Of a stretch of DNA of 64,000 nt, positions 12,701-24,634 are shown in pieces. Both the position numbers and the translations under genes were made by a program. Position 1 is the first letter of the stretch. The number at the start of each line of letters is the position of its first letter. Below the pieces are notes generated by a model that was not told the DNA's origin, ran no database searches, and saw nothing but the letters and a program-made list of their open reading frames with translations. This DNA is from Diphasiastrum complanatum (lineage: Eukaryota > Streptophyta > Lycopodiopsida > Lycopodiales > Lycopodiaceae), in NCBI GenBank assembly GCA_029204225.1, contig CM055098.1:14150533-14214532 (forward strand), in the 5' to 3' direction.

Positions 12701-13336
12701 AACTCCTAGAATCCTGAAAATAAATTGAGCAAGCTACATAATACAACATGCTTTTCTCTTGACAGAGGCTTAGTCAAGATATCAGCCAACATACTGGCCA
12801 AAGGACAGTAACTTAATTTGACATCTTTATTTAGAACTTTCTCTCTAAGAAAATGAAATTGAACTTCAATATGTTTAGTTCTAGAGTGAGTTCATGGGTT
12901 CAGAGATAGAGCAATGCAACTTTGATTGTCGCAATAGAGTATAGTTGGACTAATTTGAATGATCATAAGATCCTGAAGCAATCTTCTGAGCCAAATGATT
13001 TCTTTCACTATAGAGGTAGCTGCGACATATTCTGATTATGTGGAGGACAAGAAATGCATTTTTGCTTTCAATTGTTCCATGAAATGGTTCCTCCTGCTAG
13101 AAAGCAAAGATAGCCATAAGTGGATTTTCTTGTATCCACATTACCAACCCAATCAGAATCAGAATAAGTAAGTAATGTCAAAGCATCCTTTGTATTTCCA
13201 TTATAACACAAACCATAGTGCTTGGTGGCTTGAATGTATCTTAGTATTTTGAGTAGAGCCTTCTAGTGTGGTAGGCCGGGATTGGACACGAACTGTGACA
13301 ATGTGCTGACTGTAAATGCTAGATCAAATCTGGTGC

Positions 13337-14078
13337 TGTAGTGGGTTTCTTTCCTTGCCTAACCTCAACCCAAGTTCTAATCAATCTAGCATCAAAGAGA
13401 TGAAGTTAGTTGTCACGCATAGATTCGTTCCCATGAGAGCGATAGTATAGATCAGATTTCAGCATGAATGGAAGATTCACATCTAACTCTAACATCCATT
13501 AACCCTAAGAATTAACACTACATCCACTAACACTAGATCCACAACAAAATAGCTTACTCTTTCTCTCTCTCCCTTTCTCCCTCATAAAAAGTATAATAAC
13601 ATGCAATCTCAATAACAATCAAATCCAACAATTAGCAAAATCCAAAGAAGCATGAGAGATGGAGAAAAAGTGATGGAGAGTAAGGACAATTATCAATCCA
13701 TTCACAAGAGAACCAATCTGCTTTATTGAAATGAAGAATGAACATGTGTAGGAACTCAAGTTGGTCCCTTTTTATAGTAGAGAGGAGGACCCTGACCTCT
13801 GAATCCTATTGGTCCATTTCTGCCTCCCTAATTATTCAAATTTAAAAAAGAGTGGGAACCATCCAAATTGGAGGGAAAGCCAACTTTATTCACTAACTTG
13901 ACATTTAGGCCCTGCGACATTAAAAGTCCCGCAAAAAGGCCTAAAGTTCTTTTATTGACTTGTAACTTATCAAATTTCTATGTGATCATCGGGTTGGACT
14001 TACACACACAGGGTGCTAAATCCCTCTCACTTATTAACTAGGGTTAGGGTTGCCTTGGGATCCGCAAACTCTCCAACA
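13337..14078 (-). repeat. LARD 3' LTR
   Basis: 742 bp, TG...CA ends. It differs from its partner at scattered positions by eye, so the insertion is not recent. Confidence 0.92.
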
Positions 14079-14101
14079 ATATCTCCCACCAAAACTGGTG
14101 G
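14079..14101 (-). promoter_or_regulatory. LARD polypurine tract and adjoining perfect palindrome
   Basis: On the minus strand GGTGGGAGATAT abuts the 3' LTR. It overlaps the inverted repeat CCACCA-GTTT-TGGTGG (14086-14101). The same palindrome sits at 47077-47092 next to another LTR copy. Confidence 0.6.
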
Positions 14102-14279
14102 CAATCCCACGACAATTGTGAGATGCAGTTACTGGGGACTTTTATTGGCTTCGCAATGAATCTTTATTAAATGATACTGTACCTTCTCCATAAAATTGAG
14201 TCGAACAGTGTTAAAATCCAAATTATGCGGCACAAAACAACGATGAGCTCTGGCAATCCACTTTGAAGTTGTCTAGGAT

Positions 14280-15850
14280 GTGAAGCGAGATTCCCGAGAG
14301 CCTCGTTATACTATCCATCGTGATGTCCCATCTGCGACGGATATCATAATACTTCCTAGCACAAGCATGGTCACTCAGTGGATGAACCTTGTGGAGCCTT
14401 TGCTTATTGCAATGGGTATTCATGAGAGAGCCTTTTCAGGGAGAATCAACATGGATTTTATTACTCTTGCCTTCAGTACTTGGAAGGAGGAGAAATCCAA
14501 GTTCTACATCACTTTCCAAGGAGCCACACACAAGGTGCGCGTGATTGAGGCCGCCCTTGCTGCCATAGGCATAGCGTCTGGTACCCAAGCCTCACTAGAT
14601 CATAAGCAGGCCAAACAGGCTATTAAGCCTTACATTGACCCTACAAATGATTTGCATTGGGCCAATGACGGCTACCTCCTTGATGCCATTAGTGAGCCTG
14701 CCATACACGCCGCTGCTCAACTCTTGAATAATTTCCTGATGGTTGGTAACCTTAGAAAAGAACGTATTACTTCTCATATCTTACATATAGGATAGTTGAG
14801 TCATACGTCAAGCTAGCCAAGGCCCTTCTCGAATCATATAACTGGTTCAAGACTGTTTCTGGTGAGCTCAAACAAGCCATTAAGAGCAATACCAAGCAGC
14901 AGTTTGTTGTTGGCTCCTTGTTATCTCTCCTAGCAGCCTCCCACCTTGAAAACAAAATTCATGGATTTTGTCTGGATTCTATGCTTTCGATTTATGAAGA
15001 AACACCGGCTGAGTCATCTCACCAGACCTCCAATTCACATAGTTGATGTCGTCCACGCAGCGAGATCGTCATTCCTGACTCGCCTTCCACATCACGACGT
15101 CGTACTAGGCATACATCGTCAGTTGCACTTCCACCCCCTGCTGTTGTTTGCACTGAACTTCCTATTCTCCCTGCCTCTGATGCTTCCCTTGTCTCTGATT
15201 CCACTCAAGGACAGTCTATGACCATTAGGACTACCATTCCCATCACAGCTGCCCAGGCCGCCTGACCCCGCACACAGAAGTTGTTTCTCCAGACACACAG
15301 TATTTCATGGCTATGTTCGATGATTTCGACCCCCTTGGGGCCTCCAAAGTTTTTTAAATGTCCCAGAGCCCTGCGTCCTTTGAACTCCAATCCCTTGGAA
15401 GAGGATTTGAACACTTCCATGATACTACTATTGATGTTGAAGATTCATGTCAGCTACCCCATCAACCTCAAGCTGAAGCCGCACCAGCCACACTTCGGGT
15501 CGCGCAAGCTGTGAAATCACCAAAGCAGTTCGACGCCACCGTGCTTGAGGGCTATGAAGAGAAAGATCTCTTTGAAGAAGAAGAGTTACCGGCACCTGTT
15601 TCACGCCAACCAAGGATAGTACCATCAGGTCCTTTTGCTGCTACCACCTCCACAACAATAGATTCTGGTGATGCTTTCGGTTTGGTCTCAAGCCTTGCAC
15701 AAGTGATCTAGTCTATGCTTGATAAGAAAAAAGAAATGGAGCAGCGAATCTCGGATATGGGATCGGTGAATACTCTCATCAGCTAGAAGACTATTTAGCT
15801 GGACAGAGAATTGAAGATCGCCAAGCAGCATGAACCTTCGAAATAGCACC
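14280..15850 (+). pseudogene. LARD extra ORF, antisense to the LTRs, homologous to the extra ORF of G and B
   Basis: The first 171 codons (14280-14795) are open. They align with element G (28776-28000): RDVPSATDIIILPS, LLIAMG, TWKEEKSKFYITFQGAT, NDGYLLDAISEPAIHAAAQ and LLNNFL, then YNWFK and AIKSNTKQQ beyond a stop at 14795. A Pro/Ser/Ala-rich second half is open at 15358-15711 (ETEE- and PAPV-type low complexity). It ends in a short coiled-coil-like segment (DKKKEMEQRISDMG, to ~15790). The ORF is opposite in strand to the transcription predicted from the LTRs. No catalytic motif or membrane segment is seen, and the function is unknown. Confidence 0.7.
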
Positions 15851-16806
15851 ACTGAACCTTCACCGAGTCAATCTTCGCCTAGGGAACCTTCGCTAGTACT
15901 GTTTTGGGAAAAAAAAACTCTCTGATCAGGCTTTTTTGACAATTTCTATGGAAATAACCTTCATCGAACTCTCAGACTAGAAATTTGACACAAATAAAGG
16001 TAGTATAAACCCGGCGAAGGTTTCTGGCACACAAAAACACAGTTTATGTAGTTTGGCGAGGGTAGAAATCAAGATTTTCTATGATCTGATAAGAAGAATG
16101 TTCGTCGAGCTCAAAAATAATATATTATTACAAATATAATGTTTTGGAAACTCGGCGAAGGTTTTGGCGAAGAATCAAGAGTAATACTTGTATTTTCACA
16201 AAAAAGAGACTTTGTTGGCAAAAATATGGCAATATGACAACTGATGCTCTGATAAAACCTTTTATTTCTGATATTATTCTTTGCCGACCTCGCAGTAGAT
16301 ATATCTGAATCACACCTATGCATAGTGAATCGAACGAAGGTTCTTTTTCTGTATTTTTAGGGTTTTGGTGATTTTTTGATATTTTTTTATGGTTTTTCTT
16401 ATGTTTATGAAAATCTACTAGAAAGGATTGTTTTCCCTTCAAACTGAAGGCTTTGTGATCAAAACCAAAGGTTTTTGCAACTCGGCGAAGGTTTCCTAAA
16501 AGAGGGCAAAAAGTTATCAGCTCTGATGACGATTTTGTCTCCTTTTGACCAAAATCTGGTAGATTTGACCAATTTTTGTTGTTTTTTCTGATATCTCAGA
16601 TCCAAATGGATCTTAAGATTGGTGATCTGAATAGCTTTCCCTGTTCCACAATCAAATTAGATTTCAAACAAGCAAATCCACTCAAATCAAGCAAATCACT
16701 CCAAAACTAATCCTAAATGCAGATCTAACACTATTCATGCCACGAGAAGATGCCTAATGCAAGCTAACCATCCAACAAACATGCTGCAAACTGAAAAACT
16801 AGCGTA
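15851..16806 (-). other. LARD leader with recurrent CCTTCGCCGAG motif
   Basis: Non-coding region adjoining the PBS. The plus-text motif CTCGGCGAAGGTTT recurs at about 16010, 16150, 16165 and 16480, with weaker forms at about 15830-15895, 16055 and 16335. It is analogous to the CTCGCAGAG series in the leaders of A and G. Confidence 0.6.
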
Positions 16807-16826
16807 GCTCCCTGGCGACAGGGCCA
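16807..16826 (-). promoter_or_regulatory. LARD primer-binding site, diverged tRNA-Asp type
   Basis: On the minus strand TGGCCCTGTCGCCAGGGAGC starts four bases after the LTR end. It matches the tRNA-Asp complement at about 15 of 20 positions. Confidence 0.6.
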
Positions 16827-16830
16827 AAAT

Positions 16831-17575
16831 TGTAGTGGGTTTCTTTCCTTGCCTAACCTCAACCCAAGTTCTAATCAATCTAGCATCAAAGAGATGAAGT
16901 TAGTTGTCACGCATAGATTCGTTCCCATGAGAGCGATAGTATAGATCAAATTTTAGCATGAATGGAAGATTCACAGCTAACTCTAACATCCATTAACCCT
17001 AAGCATTAACACTACATCCACTAGCACTAGATCCACAACAAAGTAGCCTACTCTTTCTCTCTCTCCCTTTCTCCCTCATAAAAAATATAATAACATGCAA
17101 TCCCAATAACAATCAAATCCAACAATTAGCAAAATCCAAAGAAGCATGAGAGATGGAGGAAAATGATAGAGAGCAAGGACATTCATCAATCCATTTCACT
17201 AGAGAACCAATCTGCTTTATTGAAATGAAGAATGAACATGTGTAGGAACTCGAGTTGGTCTCTTTTTATAGTAGAGAGGAGGACCCTGACCTCTGAATCC
17301 TATTGGTCCATTTTTGCCTCCCTAATTATTCAAATTTTAAAAAAGAGTGGGAACCATCCAAATTGGAGGAAAATCCAACTTTATTCACTAACTTGACATT
17401 TAGGCCCTACGACATTAAAAGTCCCGCAAAAAGGCCTAGAGTCCTTTTATTGACTTGTAACTAATCAAATAACTATGTGATCATCGAGTTGGACTTACAC
17501 ACACAGCAGGTGCCAAATCCCTCTCACTTATTAACTAGGGTTAGGGTTGTCTTGGGATTCGCAAACCCTCCAACA
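16831..17575 (-). repeat. LARD 5' LTR
   Basis: 745 bp, colinear with 13337-14078. On the minus strand CCAATAGG (17302-17309) precedes CTATAAAAAGAG (17263-17274), a plausible CCAAT/TATA promoter. Confidence 0.92.
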
Positions 17576-18055
17576 GGTGCAGACCATGGCATACATGATC
17601 GATCCGCACATATCTTTCTTCTCTGCATTAGTCTTTGGGCACATATTCTTTGACAATTTGAATCCTAGGTCCATAGGCAAGTCTATTGACTTGTAGTTTT
17701 CCATGCCATACCCGTAGAGTACACTGGTTAGATACCTTTCTTGTCTTAGTGTGATACTTCTCTTTGCTCTGTCTCTGGTTATCTTGACCCCCAGAAGGTA
17801 GTGCACAGGGCCTAAATCAGTCATTTCAAATTCCTTCGACAGAAAATTCTTCGTCTCATAAAGTAGCTGATTCGAATTGTTGATGATCAATGAGTCATCA
17901 ATGTATAGAGCTATTATGACATAGCTTGAGCCTTTGTGTTTGAGATCAACATTAGAGTCAACAAAGTTTGAAATGAAGTCATGTTGCATCAAGAATCGAT
18001 GGATTCTATCAAACCAGGCCCTTAGAGCTTGCTTGTGGATGATGTATAAGGACAT

Positions 18056-19549
18056 CTATGTGATATGCTTGGACGTGAGGGCATCTTGGTATAGGTGCAT
18101 GCCATGATTGAGGACCTGATTTGGTGACCAATGGTGTAGCAGCAGATCTACAAGTGACACAAGTGTTGGTACGACAGGATACCACTTATAGGTAGGCCTT
18201 GGTCATGTATTTGACGCTTTATCATTTGTGTTGGTTTGCATGAGTGTGTGTGGGCTTGCATGTTGCCTTGTCACGAGGGTCTAGATCTGAGTCGGAGTTG
18301 TATGTGGTTGTGCATTTGTTACATTAGAAGCAAAGTAATCATTTGGTATGCTCATTGACTTGTCGTTATGTCTGCTAGTTGTCTATCTGGTGAGGGTATA
18401 GTCTTATGGTGGCAGTGAGATTTCCTCAGGTTGAGCCTCAGTCGTTCATTTATGTCAGTTTTACAGATTTGTGCTTGTAAGTGTCTGATAGGATGTCAGC
18501 CTAGCTAGATGGAGGATGTAAGTCTCATGGTGGCAGTGGGATTTCCTCAGTTTGAGCCATGTCGCTTATGTGATCCACTTGTGTTTCAAGTTGGATGGGG
18601 ATGAGTCAGTTGGTCGAGAGTGTGGTAGACTCTCTGCATGAGCATTGTGTTTGCATGATACTTTGTGAGTCAAACCTGGTGGTTTGTTGGTGTGCTTGAG
18701 TGTGAGTCAAGTACAGAGTAGCATGGACATGCATAACATCTTTTGGACACTCCAGACATTGCTACAGATTATTGTGTTTCACCCTCATCACATTTGAGCT
18801 TAAGGGAGAGAGTTAGAAATCAGAGTTAATCTAATATACATTTTATGTAAGCTCTAAATATGATATTGTAATTAGTATACAATTAATTATATTTGCTATA
18901 TTCAGTTGTGTTTGGGACGTGACCCGTTAGGATATATTGATCAGGCACTGATCCCGTAGACGGCTACTTGGGTTAGCTGAGTAGCCACACATAGGCAAAA
19001 TTATCTTGTACAAAGTTATTTATAGTACTTGCTATACTTGGGGGCATGTCCCAAGTTTGTCGGTCGAATTTGGCCAGATTGGGCCCGACCTTAGTTTGAC
19101 AGGTGGTAGGTCAATTTTAGGACACCTGCCTTTTCATGCAGTTTGTGAATACTCTATATGTACAATGTTTCTTTGTAATCTATGAGCTTTTGTTGTGCCA
19201 TCTTTGAGAGCTTGTGAGGAGTGTCTATGGTGATTGATTGATATGATCTGCATACTGCACTAGATCCTAACGATTTTAACTATCTAGCCCCCAAAGCCAT
19301 GCCATGTGATAGCAAGAGGAGAAGAGCTCTACAACTAACCTAGACCAAAAATCGTCGACGAAATAATCACTACCTCAATATCTATAGAGTAGGACCCAGT
19401 ACATGAACCCATGCAATCCCCATGCAGGTCAACTATAAATAGATCACAGCTCTTCATGCATACCTCCTGCCTATAACAGTCACATGTACATGCATTGCTC
19501 CATATGTCTCAATTAGCGCGTTTGGGTCCTCTCAAGGTCCTTAGTCAAC
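18056..19549. other. Copia remnants, including a probable plus-strand PPT/LTR fragment (about 18795-19280)
   Basis: From 18056 to 18790 I see only a repeated phrase GGTGGCAGTGRGATTTCCTCAG (about 18412 and 18530). TTGAGCTTAAGGGAGAGA (18793-18810) resembles a copia polypurine tract, and GTTAGAAATCAGAG... may begin an LTR that ends ...CGATTTTAAC near 19280. Its partner is not in the window. The rest is unassigned. Confidence 0.35.
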
Positions 19550-21355
19550 ATGCTCTTTGAATTGTCTGAACTTAATGAAAGATTCTGATTTCTGCTTGAT
19601 GAAGTAAATAGTTGTTCTTCTAGAGAATTCGTCAATAAAGGTAATGAAATACTTTGCATCTAGGATCGATGGAGTTTGCATAAATGAACAACATCTAATG
19701 GGCTCAAAATTGTCAATTTACAACAAAATGGACCAAGAATAGGTCTGAATCAAATCCACAAGTGTGATTGGATGTTAGATTAGATCAACCTATCAATCTA
19801 GACAAGATTAGATAGCATTTAGATCAAATGCAGATGAAGAAATCTAACAAGGACAATCATTAATGACCAAAATTTGAGCTTGTTGGTTTCACACGTGTGA
19901 AAACATGTCAGAGTACGGACCGTAGGCTGCGTATGAAGTATACTAAGCTAAGAACCCAATCAATGCATAAAATAGCAAGACAAATGGAGAGATTACTCAA
20001 AAAATGCACCTTTGCATGCATATGACTCGATCTAAAAGGAATCCTAGTATGCTTTCCAAGATGTAGCTATGGCAAACAGGGAGATCAATTTTACCAGAAG
20101 GATAGTCAAGATCAAGTGCTAGGAATTGTTTGGACATGTTTGAAACATCTGCATAATTCAAGTGTCCTAAGCGATGATGCCATAGTAATGCTTTGTTGAC
20201 AAGAACAGAGGTTTTAGAGGCTTGACTAGAATCAGAATAACAATGTGTCAATCTATATAAGTATCCATGCCTCTTGCCGAGTGCAAGGATCTTATTGCTC
20301 CTATCGATAATTCTACATTGATTAGACTCAAACTCCACCTTATGGCCTAAATCTGTAATTCTAATTATTGATAACAGATTTGTAGAGAGTTTAGAAACAT
20401 ACAAAACTTTTGACAGTAGTTTAAATTGATCATGCTGGAATCTTAATCTTACAATACCTTCACCTTCGATAGTGTGAGTGCTATCGTCACCAAGATGAAC
20501 ATACTTCTTTGTGTTGTAAGACGTATAGGAATGAAAAATCTCATGATGATTGGTCATATGTTGAGTAGTTTCGAATCCAGAAACCACGAATCATCCAAAT
20601 TCGCGTATTTGTCTTTGACCATAAAAGCACCTTCTTCTATTTCAACTTCAAGAGATTCTGTAACTGTATTTGCTTGTTGATCAGGTTGCTTGGCTGCATT
20701 CTTCGCTTTGAGAATTCGACAATCCTGGATCTCATGATTAGTGCGCTTTCAATTCTTGCAAAACATCTTCTTCTTTGACAAATGTGGATTCGATGATTGT
20801 TCTTGATCTTGAGTCTGTTTCTGATTCGATGTAGACTGCTTGGAGCTTTTCTGCTTCTGTCGTTTCAAGCCCGTGTTGACATATAGAGCATGAGATGAAG
20901 AGATAGACGGAGTCTCTTGACTTCTTCGATTATCTTCTTGCAGCAACATAGTGATAACTCTGGTAAGAATTAAATCTGAGTGTGTCATGATGATCATCAC
21001 CTAGTTCTCATATGTAGAGGGCAAGCTTGAAAGCAATGTCATAATTGCGTCTTGATTGTCTATAACTGATCCAACAACGACCATCTGTTGCAAGAGATCA
21101 CCTTAAACTTCCATAAATGATAATTGGATCCATTCAGCTTGTCTGCAATAAAACTGACTTTACTTTGAGAATCCATCTGAAACTTTAGTCTGACGATGTT
21201 AAGAGAGATATCGTGTTGTGCTACAATTGGAAATCAATTCTCTGATACCGAAACAAATTGATTCGAACTGAAGAATAATTTGATATTGTGAAAGATATCA
21301 AGTATAAGAGCTTGTGCTCTGATATAGGTTCAGGCCTTGAAGAAGAATCAACGCT
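19550..21355 (-). pseudogene. Copia element C1 gag-protease-integrase, broken
   Basis: The minus strand gives a gag end with a damaged zinc knuckle (CKNWKRTNHEIQDC, second Cys lost, ~20760-20700) and the protease entry DDSWFLDS (~20590). The GAG-pre-integrase domain is clear: YVHLGDDSTHTIEGEG, LYVSKLSTNLLSI, LLWHHRLGHLNYADVSNM, LPVCHS. About 250 bp of non-homologous sequence (~19740-19999) interrupts integrase, which resumes as TIYFIKQKSESFIKFRQF (19550-19620). It is about as diverged from C2 (52231-53640) as expected for two old members of one family. Frameshifts near 20590 and 20010. Confidence 0.8.
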
Positions 21356-21367
21356 CTGATACCATGT
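21356..21367 (-). promoter_or_regulatory. Primer-binding site of copia C1, initiator tRNA-Met type
   Basis: On the minus strand TGGTATCAGAGC follows the LTR end CTCTTTCCAACA. This is the standard copia primer site. Confidence 0.85.
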
Positions 21368-21789
21368 TGGAAAGAGGTGTGTAAAAGATAGGTCGAATAG
21401 AATCGAATAAAAAGAATTCAAATGACAAGAAAGAAAACTTATCGTGTGCAGCGGAATAAACTATCTTTTTCTTTCTCTATGCATAACTACGCCTATCAAT
21501 TTTGAACAAATCAATAGTGTAGAAATCATGTTCGTTATAGTAATTTTGAAATCATTAGTACTAAAGTGATTACGTAGCCAAACATTAGCACTGAATTATT
21601 AGACAAATAATCAGTCGCGAAGAACTACAGAAACGAAAACATTATGAGACGATCTTGAATGCAATAAGAAGATAGTATTGATTCGGTATGAAAACAAAAC
21701 AAATGTAAATGAGTACAACAAGTTTGCGGATCAAAGCCGCGTACTCTAAGCTATCTCTGAGCGACTAAATAAAAGTCTGAACTAAGTGC
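21368..21789 (-). repeat. 5' LTR fragment of copia C1
   Basis: The reverse complement matches the 3' half of the C2 LTR (about 51700-52101), for example GTTTGGCTACGTAATCA and TTGATAGGCGTAGT. The first half is missing. It is joined head-to-head to the truncated LTR of element D. Confidence 0.75.
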
Positions 21790-22466
21790 AATGTCCAAAC
21801 GTAGACCATATCACAGTTCACTTTAGTACTTTTCAGTAACTGCACTGTTTCACGCTCGTTGCCCATGCAGTCATTGTAACTGCTCCATGTACATATATAC
21901 ATAACGCCAACTCACGTATACGATGATGAGTAGATGATGAGACAATCTGTGATGAACATACATGCAAGTGGAGAAGACTGAATCAAAGTTCATGTGCAAA
22001 CTCCATTGTGTCTTAATTATCTGATTTCATAGGATCAGAGATCTAAGAGAGAGTGAAAGCCATTCAGAAGATAGAGATAGTTATTTAATCTGTAACTAGC
22101 TAAGTAAGATCACTGCACACAGTGCCATTCTTGGGCATAGGATTGTGATTTGATTGTTGTATTCACAACTGCTTAATTCAGATTCTCTATTCTTCTCATG
22201 TGTATTGCACTACAAATGCTTTCTGATTATTTTCTTTCTATATTGACACACACTCAATTCGAAATGTCTAATCTTGAAGGAAGCGTGGTTGTCTCAGACG
22301 CCTAATTACTCGCTCCCTTTATGGTTGTCTATGACACCTACCAAGACATTCCTCCATTCGATCTAAGTTAATACTCTATTGTAGTTTTGGTAGAGATCTT
22401 GAAATTTCTCTATGTTGGAGCTATGTTTCTTCTTCCGCACATAATCTATTCAAGAGCACCCCAACA
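21790..22466 (+). repeat. 5' LTR of copia element D, truncated at its 5' end
   Basis: It is the reverse-complement homologue of the E LTR (12290-11791) and ends GCACCCCAACA. The LTR start is missing. Confidence 0.75.
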
Positions 22467-22469
22467 AAG

Positions 22470-22481
22470 TGGTATCAGAGC
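22470..22481 (+). promoter_or_regulatory. Primer-binding site of copia D
   Basis: TGGTATCAGAGC, complementary to the initiator tRNA-Met 3' end, three bases after the LTR end. Confidence 0.9.
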
Positions 22482-22539
22482 CTTTGTTCCAAACTACTAT
22501 TAGTATACAAAAGTGTTCACTATACTTGGATCATTCATC

Positions 22540-22912
22540 ATGGAAGGAACATATTTAGAAATCCGCTTGATCAACAAGTTCAACGGTGATGACTTCCACA
22601 CGTGGAAGTTCAAGATAAAGATGATACTCACAAAAAAAAATCTCTGGGGATACGTCACTGGTTCAATAGCAAGACCTGCTAAACCTGACATGCTGACCTT
22701 CTGGTAAGGATGGCAAAGCTCTTGCCATTGTATCTCTGAATCTTAATGATTTACAAATAGCTCATGTAGCTAACTATTCCAGCTCCAAGGAAGCATGGGA
22801 CATTCTTACTGGTCTATACAAGACAACAGATGTGTCGACTCGTCTCTTCTTGAGGAAGAAGTTCATGTCTCTCAAGATGAGTGAAGGGCCTATTGGATTA
22901 TTCTCCTACTAA
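22540..22912 (+). pseudogene. Copia element D gag N-terminal fragment
   Basis: MEGTYLEIRLINKFNGDDFHTWKFKIKMILTKKNLW is the typical start of a copia gag (UBN2/gag-polypeptide family). A frameshift or stop at 22707 is followed, in another frame, by KDGKALAIVSLNLNDLQIAHV, KEAWDILTGLY and FLRKKFMSLKMSEG. The sequence stops resembling gag near 22912. Confidence 0.8.
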
Positions 22913-23014
22913 TTGACTAATCGACATTTTAATCTTCGTCCAAATTTTATCCAGACCTGCAGATTTCTTCATGTTTTTACACAGTCTGCATAACTACTTG
23001 GAAGTAGTTTACAA

Positions 23015-23400
23015 TGTCGGCATTTTCGGGATTTTTGCCTTTCGGGATTTTCTCTCACTTTGGCTTTTTTGCAAAATGCCAGATGCCTCAAATGTTGAGG
23101 AAATGACTTTAGCGAAGACCTTCACGTTTTTCGTATTTTTCGCAAGACAATTTATTGTTCGTCTTAAAGGCTACAGACTTGCTCTAACCGTTTAGCAAGT
23201 GAATTTTCAAAAGACTATGGAGGGATGCCAGCACATCACAACCAACTAGATGACACATTTGACGACCTAATTAGTTGTCCTACTATTGGACATTGCCGCA
23301 TTTGCTTAGTATAAATAGCTGCTCTTATTGTACATTTGAGTGGGTTGATCTTACAACATTGATGTGATCAAGAGATCAACAAGTATTGAATAGTTAGCTT
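23015..23400 (+). repeat. C-family copia LTR fragment (5' part)
   Basis: It starts TGTCGGCATTTTCGGG and matches the first part of the C2 LTR (51241-51680): TCAAATGTTGAGGAAATGACT, TGGATGCCAGC-like, TTGCTTAGTATA.ATAGCTG and TTGAATAGTTAG. It is cut at 23400, exactly where element F begins. Confidence 0.65.
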
Positions 23401-24634
23401 TGTTATGTCCATGACCAGTACATAGGATACAATATACTCCTAGTCTTGGATACACAGTACTCCAGTGAATCAAGTTGTTAGTTATGCCACGTCATACTGG
23501 ATGTGACCCGAAAGTAATCAATATCCTTGTGAGGCCCAGAACACACTAAATGGAGTTTAGACAAGGTATGAGACAGTGTATGCATGTGTAGAGTTATCAA
23601 TAGCAATTCTATGAATAGTTGGTCCATGCTTAGGACTCTATTATTGATGAATCTATGTATAGGGAACTTAGGGCTATGCATGGCTATGTGCCCAGGATGC
23701 TTTTGGCTCTGTATATTGGGTTTTAACTCTCCCTACTCCTCATTATGGTTGTGGATTCATTGCCAGACTCTCACTCTAAATTCATGCTTCTTGTTCCTTG
23801 GCTTGGGGGTGACCATTTTAGATTGTTTGGATCATCACTTTTAGGCTTGGTTGAGTGTTCACAAGTTTTTAGGCAGATAGGGCTTGAAAAAGTGCGCCCT
23901 CCTACAAGTTCTTTGGTTGTTTTGAACTCGCACGTGTGAATCCTAGGTGGCAGGCTGTCATGGCAAGTGTCTTGTTCACTAGGTCTCCCTCTGTACTGAT
24001 CTTTACAGCACCCAAGTTGGTGTCCTGTAGCCAAAGATATGATCATCTGAAGTTTTGCGATTTTGTGAGCAAAATTGATAGAATTTCGAATTGTCCTGAT
24101 TGCATGCAAGTCAATTTCCTATTTTGAGGTATTGTGCTTGCATGGAATGTCTGCATGTTGATTCTCAAAGTGATTCTGACATGCATGAGTGGTTTAGATC
24201 TGTTTTGAGTGGTTATACGCATGTACTCTGACTGATAGATACAAAACTGGGTTTTATAGCTGACAATTTCCGTAGAACTTGATTTTATGTAAAATTTCAT
24301 AATTGTGAAAAATCAGTTTAATGTCGCATGTTTTGCATGCCTGGTGGACATTAATGTAGTAAAATTAAGAATTAAACAGTGAATCGAGTTTTCAATTTGC
24401 TTAATAATTGACAGTGATTTAAAAAAAAAAATAGAAAACGTAAAAAACTTTAAAAAAAAATAAAAGGACAAAATTTTTAATTTTTTTTCAGTTTCTTGTA
24501 ATATCTATGAAATTGACTAAAAATAGTGATTTGACCATGCTGGAGTCAATTTCAGTCGGTTTTGGTCAACTGTACTTCACTATGAGTTAATCTGATATTA
24601 ACTAAATTTAGTAATTTTCAAGATAGATATCGAG
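23401..24634 (+). other. Element F LTR and leader
   Basis: The first ~180 bp matches 38812-38999, apart from small indels. The LTR end is not determined. The region 23809-24310 matches 63481-64000, in the same orientation. No real ORF; short frames are scattered. Confidence 0.65.

Larger units (their letters stand above)
13337..17575 (-). mobile_element. Complete non-autonomous LTR element (LARD type), 4.24 kb, TSD GGTGC
   Basis: Two LTRs (742 and 745 bp, TGTAGTGGG...CTCCAACA) flank 2.75 kb. GGTGC occurs at 13332-13336 and 17576-17580. Orientation is minus, by three signs: a tRNA-Asp-like PBS next to the right LTR, a purine-rich tract next to the left LTR, and LTR homology in the same sense as element G around TTTATA and CCTATTGG. 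There is no gag, protease, RT or integrase. The only coding content is an ORF antisense to the LTRs. It is inserted in the RNase H of copia E. Confidence 0.92.
12701..18055 (-). pseudogene. Copia element E reverse transcriptase / RNase H, split by a nested element
   Basis: The part at 18055-17576 encodes the second half of a Ty1/copia RT: a degraded YGLKQAPRAW-like start (IHKQALRAWFDRIHRFLMQ), catalytic YIDD (ALYIDDSLII, variant of YVDD), KEFEMTDLG, LGVKITRD and QERYL. After the LARD insertion the frame resumes at 13336 as RFDLAFTVSTLSQFVSNPG. RNase H motifs follow: TYSDSDWVGNVDTRKSTYGYL, YCDNQSCIALSLNP, RTKHIE and LADILTKPLSR. Removing the LARD and one GGTGC restores MVCT-RFDL in frame. Several stops remain. 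Confidence 0.85.
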
